Assembly (NCBI RefSeq): GCF_015070855.1
Contig: NZ_JADDIX010000099.1
Location: forward strand, 16,997 to 80,996
DNA length: 64,000 nucleotides
Direction: 5' to 3'
DNA from: Pseudomonas lopnurensis
GTDB lineage: Bacteria > Pseudomonadota > Gammaproteobacteria > Pseudomonadales > Pseudomonadaceae
Shown here piece after piece: positions 40,376 to 48,036 of this stretch. A model generated the notes under the pieces. That model saw only the letters and a program-made list of their open reading frames with translations, did not search any database and was not told the origin of the DNA. A program made the translations under genes and the position numbers. The number at the start of each line of letters is the position of its first letter. The stretch's first letter is position 1.

Positions 40376-41545
40376 ATGGAGACCATTTCCGGGATTTTCG
40401 ACAACAAAGGCACGCCCTTGGAGAAACAGAAATTCACATGGAAGGAAATGGCCGGCAAGCCGATCAGCAAGCTGGATGACGATGCGTTCACCCGTGTGCG
40501 CATCATCCTCATGAATGGGGTGGAGACCGATTCGCTGCGCCTCAAGCATGGCATCGCCCGCTTCAACAAGGAGCTGCGCCTGCCGCTGGCCGAGATCCGC
40601 CGCACCGAGCAGCACCAGGCCACCATGATCAACTGGTTGATCGGTGCCGACCATTCGCCGCTGGAAACCACCGTCGCCTACGAACAGGTGGCCATCGAGG
40701 TCACCGCCGCGGTGGCGCAGAGCGAGCCCGACCCTTACCAGGCGCAGACCTACCGCTTCGGCTTGCTGGAAGACTTCGACCACCTGTACCGCTACTCGGC
40801 CATGCTCGACCGCCTGGAAGGCAAGGATGCCAACAACATCCTGCAGGGCTATACCGACATCGTCCCGGGGCGCAAGAGTTCCGAACACCATCGTCATCCG
40901 GAAAACGACATCCGCGACAACTACGAGAAGAACACCGCCGCCCTGATCACCAAGATTCACGCGGCGCTGATCACCGGCGCGGAATACCAGACCCATGACT
41001 ATTACCAGAACATCGGCCCACTGTTCGCCGACCCCCTGGCGCGGCAGCTCTATGCCGAAATCGCCTCGGTGGAAGAGCAGCACGTCACCCAATATGGCTC
41101 GCTGTCCGACCCCAGCGAGAGCCATATCGAGAAGTGGCTGGTGCACGAGGCGATGGAGGTCTACATGTACGCCAGCTGTGCCGAGCAGGAAACCAACCCG
41201 CGGATCAAGGCGATCTGGGAGCGCTTCCTCGACTACGAACTGGGCCATCTGAACGTCGCCTGCGATTGGTTCAAGCGGATCGAGGGCCGTGACCCGGCGG
41301 AGATCCTGGCCGGCCCGCTGCCGAAGATGGTGGAGTTCAAGAGCCAGCGCGATTTCGTGCGCCAGGTCCTGGCGGCTGAAGTCGATCTGCGCAGTGCCGG
41401 AACGGCCTACGTCGGCAAGGACAAGGAGCCGAAAAGCTCGCTCGACTATCGCAACCACCTGGCTTCGGAAGGGCTCGCATCGGACATCGTGTCTGCGGGT
41501 TACCAGTGGGCGCCGGGTGGCGAACTGTTCCGCAAGGTTTCCTGA
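40376..41545 (+). CDS. Large ferritin-like diiron protein
   Basis: A 389-residue all-helical protein with several E-x-x-H motifs typical of ferritin-like four-helix bundles: RRTEQHQATMINWL and FGLLEDFDHLYRY in the first half, SVEEQHVTQYGSL and LDYELGHLNVACDWF in the second, with tyrosine-rich partner helices (YEQVAIE, HEAMEVYMYASCAEQE). The two halves look like two bundles, so it could hold two diiron sites. There is no signal peptide, so it is cytosolic. It shares an operon with another ferritin-like gene 11 bp downstream. Roles in iron handling, peroxide consumption or a specific oxidation are all possible; none is proven. Confidence 0.75.
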   Translation: METISGIFDNKGTPLEKQKFTWKEMAGKPISKLDDDAFTRVRIILMNGVETDSLRLKHGIARFNKELRLPLAEIRRTEQHQATMINWLIGADHSPLETTVAYEQVAIEVTAAVAQSEPDPYQAQTYRFGLLEDFDHLYRYSAMLDRLEGKDANNILQGYTDIVPGRKSSEHHRHPENDIRDNYEKNTAALITKIHAALITGAEYQTHDYYQNIGPLFADPLARQLYAEIASVEEQHVTQYGSLSDPSESHIEKWLVHEAMEVYMYASCAEQETNPRIKAIWERFLDYELGHLNVACDWFKRIEGRDPAEILAGPLPKMVEFKSQRDFVRQVLAAEVDLRSAGTAYVGKDKEPKSSLDYRNHLASEGLASDIVSAGYQWAPGGELFRKVS

Positions 41546-41556
41546 GGAGAACGAAC

Positions 41557-42279
41557 ATGGCGACTGCAGCAAAGCTTGGCACCAACTTTACCGGTGTGCA
41601 GATGTCCCCGAAAGATACGCAGCGGCTGATGGAGGCCGTCGAACATACGCATCCCGACGTGGCCGGTGACGACCGCATGCTCATGGTCGAGCGCAGCAAG
41701 CACAATGAAGAAGCTGAGCGCATCGGCTCGGTGCCGATTCCCGGCTCGGTCAAGGGGATGCTCAAATCCACCTTCGATATGATCAAGGGCAAGAGCCCTG
41801 AAGTGCTGATCGACAAGCTGGGTGAGCGCCTGGCATTCGAACGCAGCGGGGTTCGCCTGTACGACGCGATGATCGCCAAGGTCAAGGCGATGAACATAGT
41901 CGGCTCGGACCTGGTGAAGGAGCTGCAGCATATTCGCGACGAAGAGTTCGAGCACATGGTGATGGTCGAGGATGCCATCAAGACCCTGGGTGCGGACCCC
42001 ACTGCACAGACGCCCTGCGCCGATGTCGCCGCGGTCAAGTCCATCGGCGTGATGCAGGTGCTGACGGACCCGAGAACCAACGTCGCACAGGGGCTCAATG
42101 CACTCTTGACGATCGAGCTGGAGGACAATGCGGCCTGGGAGCTGCTTATCGAACTGGCCGAAGCTGGCGGCCATCCGGACCTCGCCGAGGGCTTCGGCAA
42201 GGCCAAGGCTCAGGAGGACGATCATCTGATCAAGATCAAGACCATGGTGCGTCGGGATTTGATCAACGATATCAAGTAG
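41557..42279 (+). CDS. Ferritin-like protein, second gene of pair
   Basis: A 240-residue helical protein. After a charged N-terminus (SPKDTQRLMEAVEHTHPD) it shows a ferritin-like bundle: GERLAFERSGVRLYDAMIAKV, IRDEEFEHMVMVEDAIKTLGADP, ALLTIELEDNAAWELLIELAEAGG and KAKAQEDDHLIKIKTMV, with two E-x-x-H metal-binding motifs and matching glutamates in the other helices. The ATG at 41557 follows GAGGAGAAC. A strong terminator 18 bp after the stop shows that the operon ends here. It probably stores iron or oxidises it together with the first gene's product. Confidence 0.78.
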   Translation: MATAAKLGTNFTGVQMSPKDTQRLMEAVEHTHPDVAGDDRMLMVERSKHNEEAERIGSVPIPGSVKGMLKSTFDMIKGKSPEVLIDKLGERLAFERSGVRLYDAMIAKVKAMNIVGSDLVKELQHIRDEEFEHMVMVEDAIKTLGADPTAQTPCADVAAVKSIGVMQVLTDPRTNVAQGLNALLTIELEDNAAWELLIELAEAGGHPDLAEGFGKAKAQEDDHLIKIKTMVRRDLINDIK

Positions 42280-42296
42280 GGCAGTCACTTTATTTG

Positions 42297-42322
42297 GCGT
42301 ACCTTCGGGTACGCTTTTTTTT
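42297..42322 (+). terminator. Rho-independent terminator of the ferritin-like operon
   Basis: Perfect stem GCGTACC/GGTACGC closed by a TTCG tetraloop and followed by eight T residues. Confidence 0.95.
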
Positions 42323-42363
42323 AGGCTATGTCTGAGCTGGCTGTTGCGGATAGACGTACCCCC

Positions 42364-42444
42364 TGTAGGAGAGGGCGGGGACGCCGAGTCCATGCCCGCG
42401 AATATTCCAGCGCGCAAAGCTTCGCGGGCACGGCCCGCTCCTAC
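42364..42444. repeat. REP-type palindrome between convergent genes
   Basis: TGTAGGAG at the left and CCCGCTCCTAC at the right, with a second inner pair CCATGCCCGCGAA / TTCGCGGGCACGG. It belongs to the same broad family as the hairpins at 9449 and 14293. Confidence 0.8.
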
Positions 42445-42561
42445 GGACGCTCAGAACACCTCGACAATTCGAGCAATACGCAATTGGGACAGAGCCTTTT
42501 TTGACTTGCCGGTTTTACTTGATCCGGCTTTCGGTAAAAACATGGCTGTTATTACGGGAAA

Positions 42562-43005
42562 TCAACTCTGGGGAATGATGGATATCTTTCCATCCTTCTC
42601 GAGGATTGCGAACTTGATCTGGTTGATGCTCTCCAGTCCCTGCGTGCTGCGAGCCGCTTCGAGAATGTCGCTCTCGTCCACTCGTGCGCGTACCAGCCGG
42701 GACTTGATGGTCTTCCCGTATTCGACCAGGATCATCGGCTCTCCATCGAGGTACTTCGCCACGGTCGGCGACCATTGCTTGATGAGCGAGAAAAGGATGT
42801 TCATCATCACCAGCGAGCAGATGACCAGCGTGGCGTTGGTGATGGAGAAGTCGTCGCCCAGCAAGGCCTGCTGGGTCGCTTCGCCTATGATCAGCAACAG
42901 GACGAAGTCGAAATTGGTTATTTCCGATAGCGTCCGACGCCCCGCGATGCGAAAGAGCACCAACAGAATCAGGTAGATCGCAGCGGCGCGTAAAACCGAA
43001 TCCAT
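42562..43005 (-). CDS. DUF421 (YetF-like) membrane protein
   Basis: A 147-residue protein with three N-terminal membrane helices (LRAAAIYLILLVLFRIAGRRTL, FDFVLLLIIGEATQQALL, TLVICSLVMMNILFSLI) and a cytosolic DUF421 domain (GEPMILVEYGKTIKSRLVRARVDESDILEAARSTQGLESINQIKFAILEKDGKISIIP). R-x-x-G-R-R-T near the first helix is a family signature. Bacillus homologues (YetF type) affect germination; the role in Pseudomonas is unknown. It follows an unknown membrane protein gene by 8 bp in the same operon. Confidence 0.88.
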   Translation of the reverse strand: MDSVLRAAAIYLILLVLFRIAGRRTLSEITNFDFVLLLIIGEATQQALLGDDFSITNATLVICSLVMMNILFSLIKQWSPTVAKYLDGEPMILVEYGKTIKSRLVRARVDESDILEAARSTQGLESINQIKFAILEKDGKISIIPQS

Positions 43006-43013
43006 ATTCCACC

Positions 43014-43523
43014 CTACGGGTAGATCAGTTGCCAGAAACTGACGCGCTGCCCGGCCGACTTCACCGAAGTCGTGGACGGGCCTACGGTGTCAGGGCGGAT
43101 GGTGAAGTAGGCCTCGATCCAGCCACTGTCGTCGGCCTTGAACTGCAGATTCAGACCGGACCCCGTGCTGTGGGACTTCGTCGGCTGGGGCTGGATCGTC
43201 TCGATCGTGAAGGTGCCCAGGAACTGGCCTTCGATATTCAGCCAGACCTCGCCAGCAGCGTCGGCTTTGGCGCGCACCTTCATATTGCTGGCGGCGGCAT
43301 TGCGTTCGAAGCGCTGGTACTCGACCTGCAAATCCCTGGAAGGGGTGGCGGCCAGGCTTCTGCTCAGAGGGCCGGTACTGAACAGGCCCAGCAGCGTCGC
43401 GAGAACGAGGAAGCCGAGCAGTATCCATCCCAGTCGCTCCACGCGCCATAGTCTGATCTGGAACTGCATATCTTCCTTGATCGGGTGACTTCTGTTTTCC
43501 ATGGAGTCATCGATAGCTGCCAT
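43014..43523 (-). CDS. Unknown membrane-anchored protein, operon partner of DUF421 protein
   Basis: A 169-residue protein with one membrane helix (LGWILLGFLVLATLLGLFS) near residue 40, a short cytosolic head and a C-terminal domain rich in beta strands (DLQVEYQRFERNAAASNMKVRAKADAAGEVWLNIEGQFLGTFTIE, later WIEAYFTIRPDTVG). The topology suggests an extracytosolic domain. The ATG at 43523, after TTGGAGGGG, is the preferred start. It is coupled to the DUF421 gene, which is all that can be said about its role. Confidence 0.75.
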   Translation of the reverse strand: MAAIDDSMENRSHPIKEDMQFQIRLWRVERLGWILLGFLVLATLLGLFSTGPLSRSLAATPSRDLQVEYQRFERNAAASNMKVRAKADAAGEVWLNIEGQFLGTFTIETIQPQPTKSHSTGSGLNLQFKADDSGWIEAYFTIRPDTVGPSTTSVKSAGQRVSFWQLIYP

Positions 43524-43543
43524 ACGCCCCTCCAACCCATGCT

Positions 43544-43593
43544 AGGGTCTGTTGACGTTTCAGCGCGGGCGCGAACGAATGGCGACAGACCCT
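43544..43593. repeat. AGGGTCTGTTGA hairpin element, copy 1
   Basis: Arms AGGGTCTGTTG and CGACAGACCCT enclose about 28 bp. The left part AGGGTCTGTTGACGTTTCA matches the minus-strand copy at 55406-55456 with one change (GACG to GATG). Confidence 0.75.
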
Positions 43594-43702
43594 GACATGG
43601 GACGCCGCGCCTGGGGTCCGGGTTCCACACCTGCACAAACGAGGGCAGGGTGCGACCCGTCTCGGCCAATCGGGTATCGACGAAAGTCTCTAAGTGAAAA
43701 GC

Positions 43703-43809
43703 GTGACAGGCTTCACAAAACGCTACTATCATAATGCCACTACACGCGACCGCCGCTTCCCCTCTCGGCCGCAGTTGTGGTTCCTGCCCGCCGCGTGCGG
43801 GCTTTTTTT
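43703..43809 (+). ncRNA. Candidate small RNA with terminator
   Basis: A promoter-like GTGACA at 43703 and TATCAT 18 bp later precede an unassigned stretch of about 70 bp that ends in a textbook terminator. Within it GCGACCGCCGC and CGGCCGC could pair, leaving TTCCCCTCT single-stranded, a C-rich loop of the kind used to target GGA motifs of ribosome-binding sites. No protein is encoded. The call rests only on promoter-like and terminator sequence. Confidence 0.35.
43786..43809 (+). terminator. Rho-independent terminator (plus strand)
   Basis: Stem GCCCGC/GCGGGC with loop CGCGT, followed by TTTTTTT. No plus-strand gene precedes it for more than 1 kb, so it is either the end of a small RNA or a leftover terminator. 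Confidence 0.85.
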
Positions 43810-43923
43810 ATATGGCCATGCCCATGCCTGTTGGGCTTCGCTGCGCTCAGCGCCAACCTACCCGTGTGCGTTGCAACACGTAACGGGGCCTGAACCTTTC
43901 TATTGCCGTGAACTGCGCGGGTC

Positions 43924-45000
43924 TTAGCGATTCGGCGCGGCCGCCGCGGCGCTGGCGTCTGGCGTGCGCTTGGGCAGGTAGCGCTTCAATGCCAGCGCCG
44001 GCGCTTCGATGAGATGCCAGGAAAGCACCGCCATCAGGATGCTGGCGAGCAGGCCCAGCGCCATGAACAACGGCAGCGGGATGCTCGGCCCGGTCCAGTG
44101 CATGATCAACTGCTGGATCGGAAAGCTGAAGATGTAGATGCCGTAGGAGAAATCGCCGTACTTGCCGAAGCCCGACAGGCGTGGAATCTTCAGGTGCGCG
44201 ACATAGAGGGTGAGGTATGGCAGCGTCAGCGCATGCAGGGGCTGCCACAGTTCGGTGCGGGCGCTGAGCAGGGTCAGGGCGAGCAGCGCCAGGGCGATCC
44301 GCCAGTTCCACGGGACGTACCAGCGGTACAGGTAGAGCACCACGCCGAAGTAGAAGAAGATGCCGAGCCGGGTGAATTTCCAGAGCAGGTCGTTTTGCAG
44401 ATCGAGCCCGGGGATCAGATAGAAGTGCACCGCGAACAGCACGAGCAGTACCAGCAGGGCCACGCGGCCGCCGAACAGTTTCAGCAGGCCGAGCAGTAGC
44501 ACCGTTGCGTACATCAGGGTTTCGTAAGGCAGCGTCCACACCGAGCCGTTCACGGTGTCGGGAAAGGGGTTGGCGGTGAACACGCCCGGCAGATGGAACT
44601 GAGTGAACAGCGCCATGTTGCCGAGATAGCCGAATGTCTTGCCGCTGCTCAGGTACTGGCCCAGCGGCAGGTTGGTCGCCAGAGGACCGACCACCAGCAC
44701 GCTGAACAGTACCGCGACGATGAGTGCGGGGAAGATCCGCAGCGCCCGCTTCGCGGCGAAGTCCAGGGCGCTGCGGCTGTTGAGCCAGGAGCCGGCGATC
44801 AGGAAACCGCTCATCACGAAGAACAGGTGCACCGCGATGTCGGCGGTGTCGTAGCTGCCGCTGAACAGGCGTACCGGTTCGACCATGCCGCGGCCGGAGA
44901 GCCAGTAACTGTGCCCGACCACCACCAGCGATGCGGCGAAGAAACGGAGGAAGTCGAAGTTGTTCCCGCTGCGCTGCAGGGGTCGCGTCTGCATCGGCAT
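43924..45000 (-). CDS. Acyltransferase 3 family membrane protein (polysaccharide modification)
   Basis: A 358-residue inner-membrane acyltransferase with about ten helices. The N-terminal NFDFLRFFAASLVVVGHS has the family's catalytic histidine, followed by HLFFVMSGFLIAGS, and FSYGIYIFSFPIQQLI lies near the end. Such enzymes O-acetylate or succinylate sugars of surface polysaccharides. It is the last gene of the polysaccharide locus. A second acyltransferase of the family is at 48037-49077, so the polymer probably carries two acyl decorations or acylation at two sites. Confidence 0.88.
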   Translation of the reverse strand: MPMQTRPLQRSGNNFDFLRFFAASLVVVGHSYWLSGRGMVEPVRLFSGSYDTADIAVHLFFVMSGFLIAGSWLNSRSALDFAAKRALRIFPALIVAVLFSVLVVGPLATNLPLGQYLSSGKTFGYLGNMALFTQFHLPGVFTANPFPDTVNGSVWTLPYETLMYATVLLLGLLKLFGGRVALLVLLVLFAVHFYLIPGLDLQNDLLWKFTRLGIFFYFGVVLYLYRWYVPWNWRIALALLALTLLSARTELWQPLHALTLPYLTLYVAHLKIPRLSGFGKYGDFSYGIYIFSFPIQQLIMHWTGPSIPLPLFMALGLLASILMAVLSWHLIEAPALALKRYLPKRTPDASAAAAAPNR

Positions 45001-45051
45001 GATCCTCTCGATCGGGTTCGGGCCTGGATCGCTTGTGATCAGGCGGGGATG

Positions 45052-46125
45052 TCACTGCAGCGGGAAGGTTTTGCTCATGCCCAGGCTGCGGGTTTCGCCG
45101 TCGCGGATCGCCTGTTCGATGAGCTCCAGGCGTTGCGGCGTGCGGTGCCGACGGGCGAACTGGCGCAGCAGAAAGAGAAAGATCGAGCGGTTGAGGTGAT
45201 ACATCCAGGGCCTGGCGACCCAGATGTACGTGTCGAACCAGGCCTGATTGCGCGCCGTGTAGTAGGCGCGAAAATCCGAATTGCCGAGCAGGAAAGCCTC
45301 GTAGATGTTGCGGGTATGCGCCTTGATGTTCCAGGACTGCTCCAGTTCGTCGATCACCGCCTCGGTGAGCAGGCAGAGCTTGCCGCCAGCGGCGGTGATG
45401 CGTCGGGTGTATTCGGTATCGTCGGCGTAGAGCACCAGTTCGCGTAGCGGTAGGCCGATGCTCTGGTAGAGGCTGCGGTGCGCCAGCATGCCGCCGTAGG
45501 GGGCGAAGGGCAGGTCGATGCTGCGCGGTGGCTTGCCCGTCGGCTTGCCCCAGGGCAGGCGCCGCCAGAGCTTGTAGGGCAGTTGTGCGACGTGGAAGCC
45601 GAAGTAGCTGGAGCGCAGCTGGATGACGAACCGCGCCGGCACGCCGGTGGCGATGTCCGCCTGCTGGGTCGGGCGAAACCCCAGCACCGCGACCCGCGCC
45701 TGGCCATGTTGCTGGCCGAGCCGTTCGATTTCGCGGTGCAGTATCCGCACCGCCGAGGCGGTGGGCGCATTGTCGTCGTCCATCATCCAGATGTATTGCG
45801 CGCCGCCCTGCAACGCGGCCTCCAGCCCCACGGCGTAGCCGTTGGCCGAACCGGTGTTGCGCTCCAGCGGGATGATCCGGACCCGCCCCGGCCAGCGTTC
45901 GAGCAGTTGCTCCAGCGGGGCGTTGGAGGCGTTGCTGACCACCAGCACCTGGCCGATCTGGTCGAACGCGAAGGCCTGCTCGATCATGCGTTGCAGGTAA
46001 CCCAGGCGGTCACCGTAGGTCACGGTCACTATGGTGGTCTGCCGCCTCACCGGTTCCTCGCTGGGCATGAAGTCGATGATCTGGGCGCTCTGGCGGCGGT
46101 GTCGGGCAAGTGGCTGGATCTGCAC
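45052..46125 (-). CDS. Glycosyltransferase family 2 (GlfT-like)
   Basis: A 357-residue GT-A glycosyltransferase: TTIVTVTYGDRLGYLQRMI, VLVVSNASNAPLEQLL, GSANGYAVGLEAAL and the metal-binding WMMDDDNAP, then YGGMLAHRSLYQSIGLP and LYADDTEYTRRI. The D-D-D motif and later DDTEY resemble galactofuranosyl or rhamnosyl transferases of family 2. A GTG start at 46125, 11 bp after the small gene upstream and with GAGG nine bases before it, fits best; the ATG at 46068 is an alternative. It adds a sugar to the repeat unit on the cytosolic side. Confidence 0.85.
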   Translation of the reverse strand: MQIQPLARHRRQSAQIIDFMPSEEPVRRQTTIVTVTYGDRLGYLQRMIEQAFAFDQIGQVLVVSNASNAPLEQLLERWPGRVRIIPLERNTGSANGYAVGLEAALQGGAQYIWMMDDDNAPTASAVRILHREIERLGQQHGQARVAVLGFRPTQQADIATGVPARFVIQLRSSYFGFHVAQLPYKLWRRLPWGKPTGKPPRSIDLPFAPYGGMLAHRSLYQSIGLPLRELVLYADDTEYTRRITAAGGKLCLLTEAVIDELEQSWNIKAHTRNIYEAFLLGNSDFRAYYTARNQAWFDTYIWVARPWMYHLNRSIFLFLLRQFARRHRTPQRLELIEQAIRDGETRSLGMSKTFPLQ

Positions 46126-46136
46126 GGGAAGTGGCC

Positions 46137-46346
46137 TCAGGTGTTTTCGGGGGTGGTGAGCGGCGGGCGGGACATGTCGGCCGCCGGTGCCGGGGCTTCT
46201 TCGTCGGGGCCGAAGAAGGCATGGAAAATGCGGATGAAGCCGCCTCCCGGCGTGCCGTCCGGGGCGTCCGGGCAAGGGATGAGTTCCGTGTAGGAGTAAC
46301 CGTCCGCCAGGATCAGCGAAACGCCGATCTTTCCTTCTGTGCTCAT
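46137..46346 (-). CDS. Small unknown protein of the polysaccharide operon
   Basis: A 69-residue protein MSTEGKIGVSLILADGYSYTE followed by LIPCPDAPDGTPGGGFIRIFHAFFGPDEE and a Pro/Ala-rich tail. The ribosome-binding site GGAGGGAG before the ATG is one of the best in the locus, so it is very likely translated. There is no signal peptide and no known domain. It is followed closely by a family 2 glycosyltransferase gene. The function is unknown. Confidence 0.65.
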   Translation of the reverse strand: MSTEGKIGVSLILADGYSYTELIPCPDAPDGTPGGGFIRIFHAFFGPDEEAPAPAADMSRPPLTTPENT

Positions 46347-46384
46347 GCTGTGTGCTCCCTCCGTATCCGGCGATACGGCCCTGA

Positions 46385-46729
46385 TCAAAATGAATATCGT
46401 CTGCTGTCGATCGGCTGGCCCAGGAACGCGCCCGAGGTCGGTTCGGCGAAGCGGCGTCCCTGGTAACTGGGTGGTCGGGGCGTCGTCTGGTTGCCGGAGG
46501 GCGAGGCGCAGTTGCGCGTGGCCTGGGCGGACGACCCGCTGAAGGCGATCACGCTCGGGCCGCCGACTGCATCGCAGCCGGCAGTGTCCGCTGCGTCGCG
46601 CGTATGCGGAAAAGGCGGGCTGGCGGCCAGTGCTTCGGCCACAGGGGTTGCCCAGGCGGGCCCGGCGCTCAGCAACAGGGCGAAGCCCAGTGTGCCGATG
46701 GCTCTGATCCATAGGGTTGCGGTATTCAT
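46385..46729 (-). CDS. Small secreted protein of the polysaccharide operon
   Basis: A 114-residue protein with a clear Sec signal peptide (LWIRAIGTLGFALLLSAGPAWA, predicted cut before TPVAEAL). The mature part of about 87 residues is rich in Ser, Pro, Ala and Gly with two cysteines (TAGCDAVGG, RNCASPSG), so a disulfide is possible. It has no known domain. It sits between a GT4 gene and the 69-residue gene, and GAGG lies before the ATG. It may act on or with the exported polymer, but that is only positional inference. Confidence 0.65.
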   Translation of the reverse strand: MNTATLWIRAIGTLGFALLLSAGPAWATPVAEALAASPPFPHTRDAADTAGCDAVGGPSVIAFSGSSAQATRNCASPSGNQTTPRPPSYQGRRFAEPTSGAFLGQPIDSRRYSF

Positions 46730-46771
46730 CCTTGATGCCTCATAAACGTACGGTTGTGGTTCAGGTGTGTT

Positions 46772-47965
46772 TCACGGCGACACTGCGGCCGGGTAGACCT
46801 GCACGCCGGGTATCCGGGCGGGTAGCGAATCCTGACTTTCATGGAGCGCGGCTTCCCTGATGCGCGCTTCTACGAATGCCTCGATCTCCTGTCGAAAGCG
46901 TTCGGTGGCGAAGCGCTCCGCGTTCCGGCGGCAGTTCTGCGGGCTGATGCGCTGGCGCTGCTCCTCGAACCGGGCCACGGCCGCGACGATCGACGCGGCG
47001 CTCTGCTCGGGGTAGAACACGCCGGTCGGCTGGGGCTGGTCGAGCCCGCGCACGGTCTCCAGTACGCCACCGCGGCCGAAGGCGATGACCGGCGTCCCGC
47101 AGGCCTGTGCCTCGATCGGTGCAATGCCGAAATCCTCCTCGGCGGCGAAGACGAAGGCCTTGGCGCGCTGCATGTGGTGCAGCAGCACGTCGAAGCTCTG
47201 GTAGCCGAGCAGGATGACGTTGGTGCCCGCGGCCTCCCGGGCCTTTTCCATCTCGGGCCCGGTGCCGATCACCACCAGGCGCTTGTCCGGCATGGCCGCA
47301 AAGGCCTCGATGATCAGCGGGATCTTCTTGTACGGCACCATGCGCGAGGCGGTGAGGTAGAAGTCCGCCTTGTCTTCATGGAGGAGGAACTGGCGGGTAT
47401 CCACGGGTGGGTAGATCACCGTGGACTGGCGTCGATAGCTCTTGTTGATGCGCCGCCCGATGAAGTGCGAGTTGGCGATGAATTCGTCGACGCCGCTGGC
47501 GGTACGCTGGTCCCACATGCGCATGTAGTGCAGCAGCATGCGCGCCAGCTTGGCCTTGATGCCGCGATCCAGGCTGGCCTCGTGCAGGTACTGGTGCTGC
47601 AGGTCCCAGGCATAGCGGATCGGCGAGTGCACGTAGCTGACATGCAACTGGTTGGGTCCGGTCAGCACGCCCTTGGCCACGGCATGGCTGCTGGAGATGA
47701 CCAGGTCATAAGGCGACATGTCCAGTTGCTCGATGGCCAGCGGCATCAGCGGCAGGTATTTCTGGTAGTGCGTCCTGGCCTTGGGCAGTTGCTGGATGAA
47801 GGTGGTGGTCGCGCGCTTGCCGCCGAGATGGGCGCGATCCTCGTCGGAGAGAAAATCGATGACCGCGAACAGATCGGCCTCCGGCCAGATCGCGCACAGG
47901 CTGGCGAGTACCCGCTCGGCTCCGGCGTAAGTCACCAGCCAGTCATGAACGATAGCGATTTTCAT
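46772..47965 (-). CDS. Glycosyltransferase family 4
   Basis: A 397-residue GT-B enzyme: MKIAIVHDWLVTYAGAERVL at the acceptor site, YVHSPIRYAWDLQHQYL, VIYPPVDTRQF, and the donor-side E-x7-E motif EEDFGIAPIEAQACGTPVIAFGRGG. It resembles WbaZ-like mannosyl transferases of O-antigen and capsule loci. The ATG at 47965 is immediately preceded by AAGGTCATTCA. It builds the polysaccharide repeat unit on the cytosolic face. Confidence 0.88.
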   Translation of the reverse strand: MKIAIVHDWLVTYAGAERVLASLCAIWPEADLFAVIDFLSDEDRAHLGGKRATTTFIQQLPKARTHYQKYLPLMPLAIEQLDMSPYDLVISSSHAVAKGVLTGPNQLHVSYVHSPIRYAWDLQHQYLHEASLDRGIKAKLARMLLHYMRMWDQRTASGVDEFIANSHFIGRRINKSYRRQSTVIYPPVDTRQFLLHEDKADFYLTASRMVPYKKIPLIIEAFAAMPDKRLVVIGTGPEMEKAREAAGTNVILLGYQSFDVLLHHMQRAKAFVFAAEEDFGIAPIEAQACGTPVIAFGRGGVLETVRGLDQPQPTGVFYPEQSAASIVAAVARFEEQRQRISPQNCRRNAERFATERFRQEIEAFVEARIREAALHESQDSLPARIPGVQVYPAAVSP

Positions 47966-48036
47966 TGAATGACCTTCCTTGTTCGAATGTGTGGGATAGC
48001 GAATGCCTGCGGCTGCAGGCCAGGCGCGATGTTCCG

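Larger units (their letters stand above)
43524..43923. other. Intergenic region with hairpin element and candidate small RNA
   Basis: This 400-bp gap has no gene. It holds a hairpin element (43544-43593), then a promoter-like stretch and a plus-strand hairpin terminator (43786-43809) that together could define a small RNA, and a family C palindrome (43830-43860). Confidence 0.55.
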
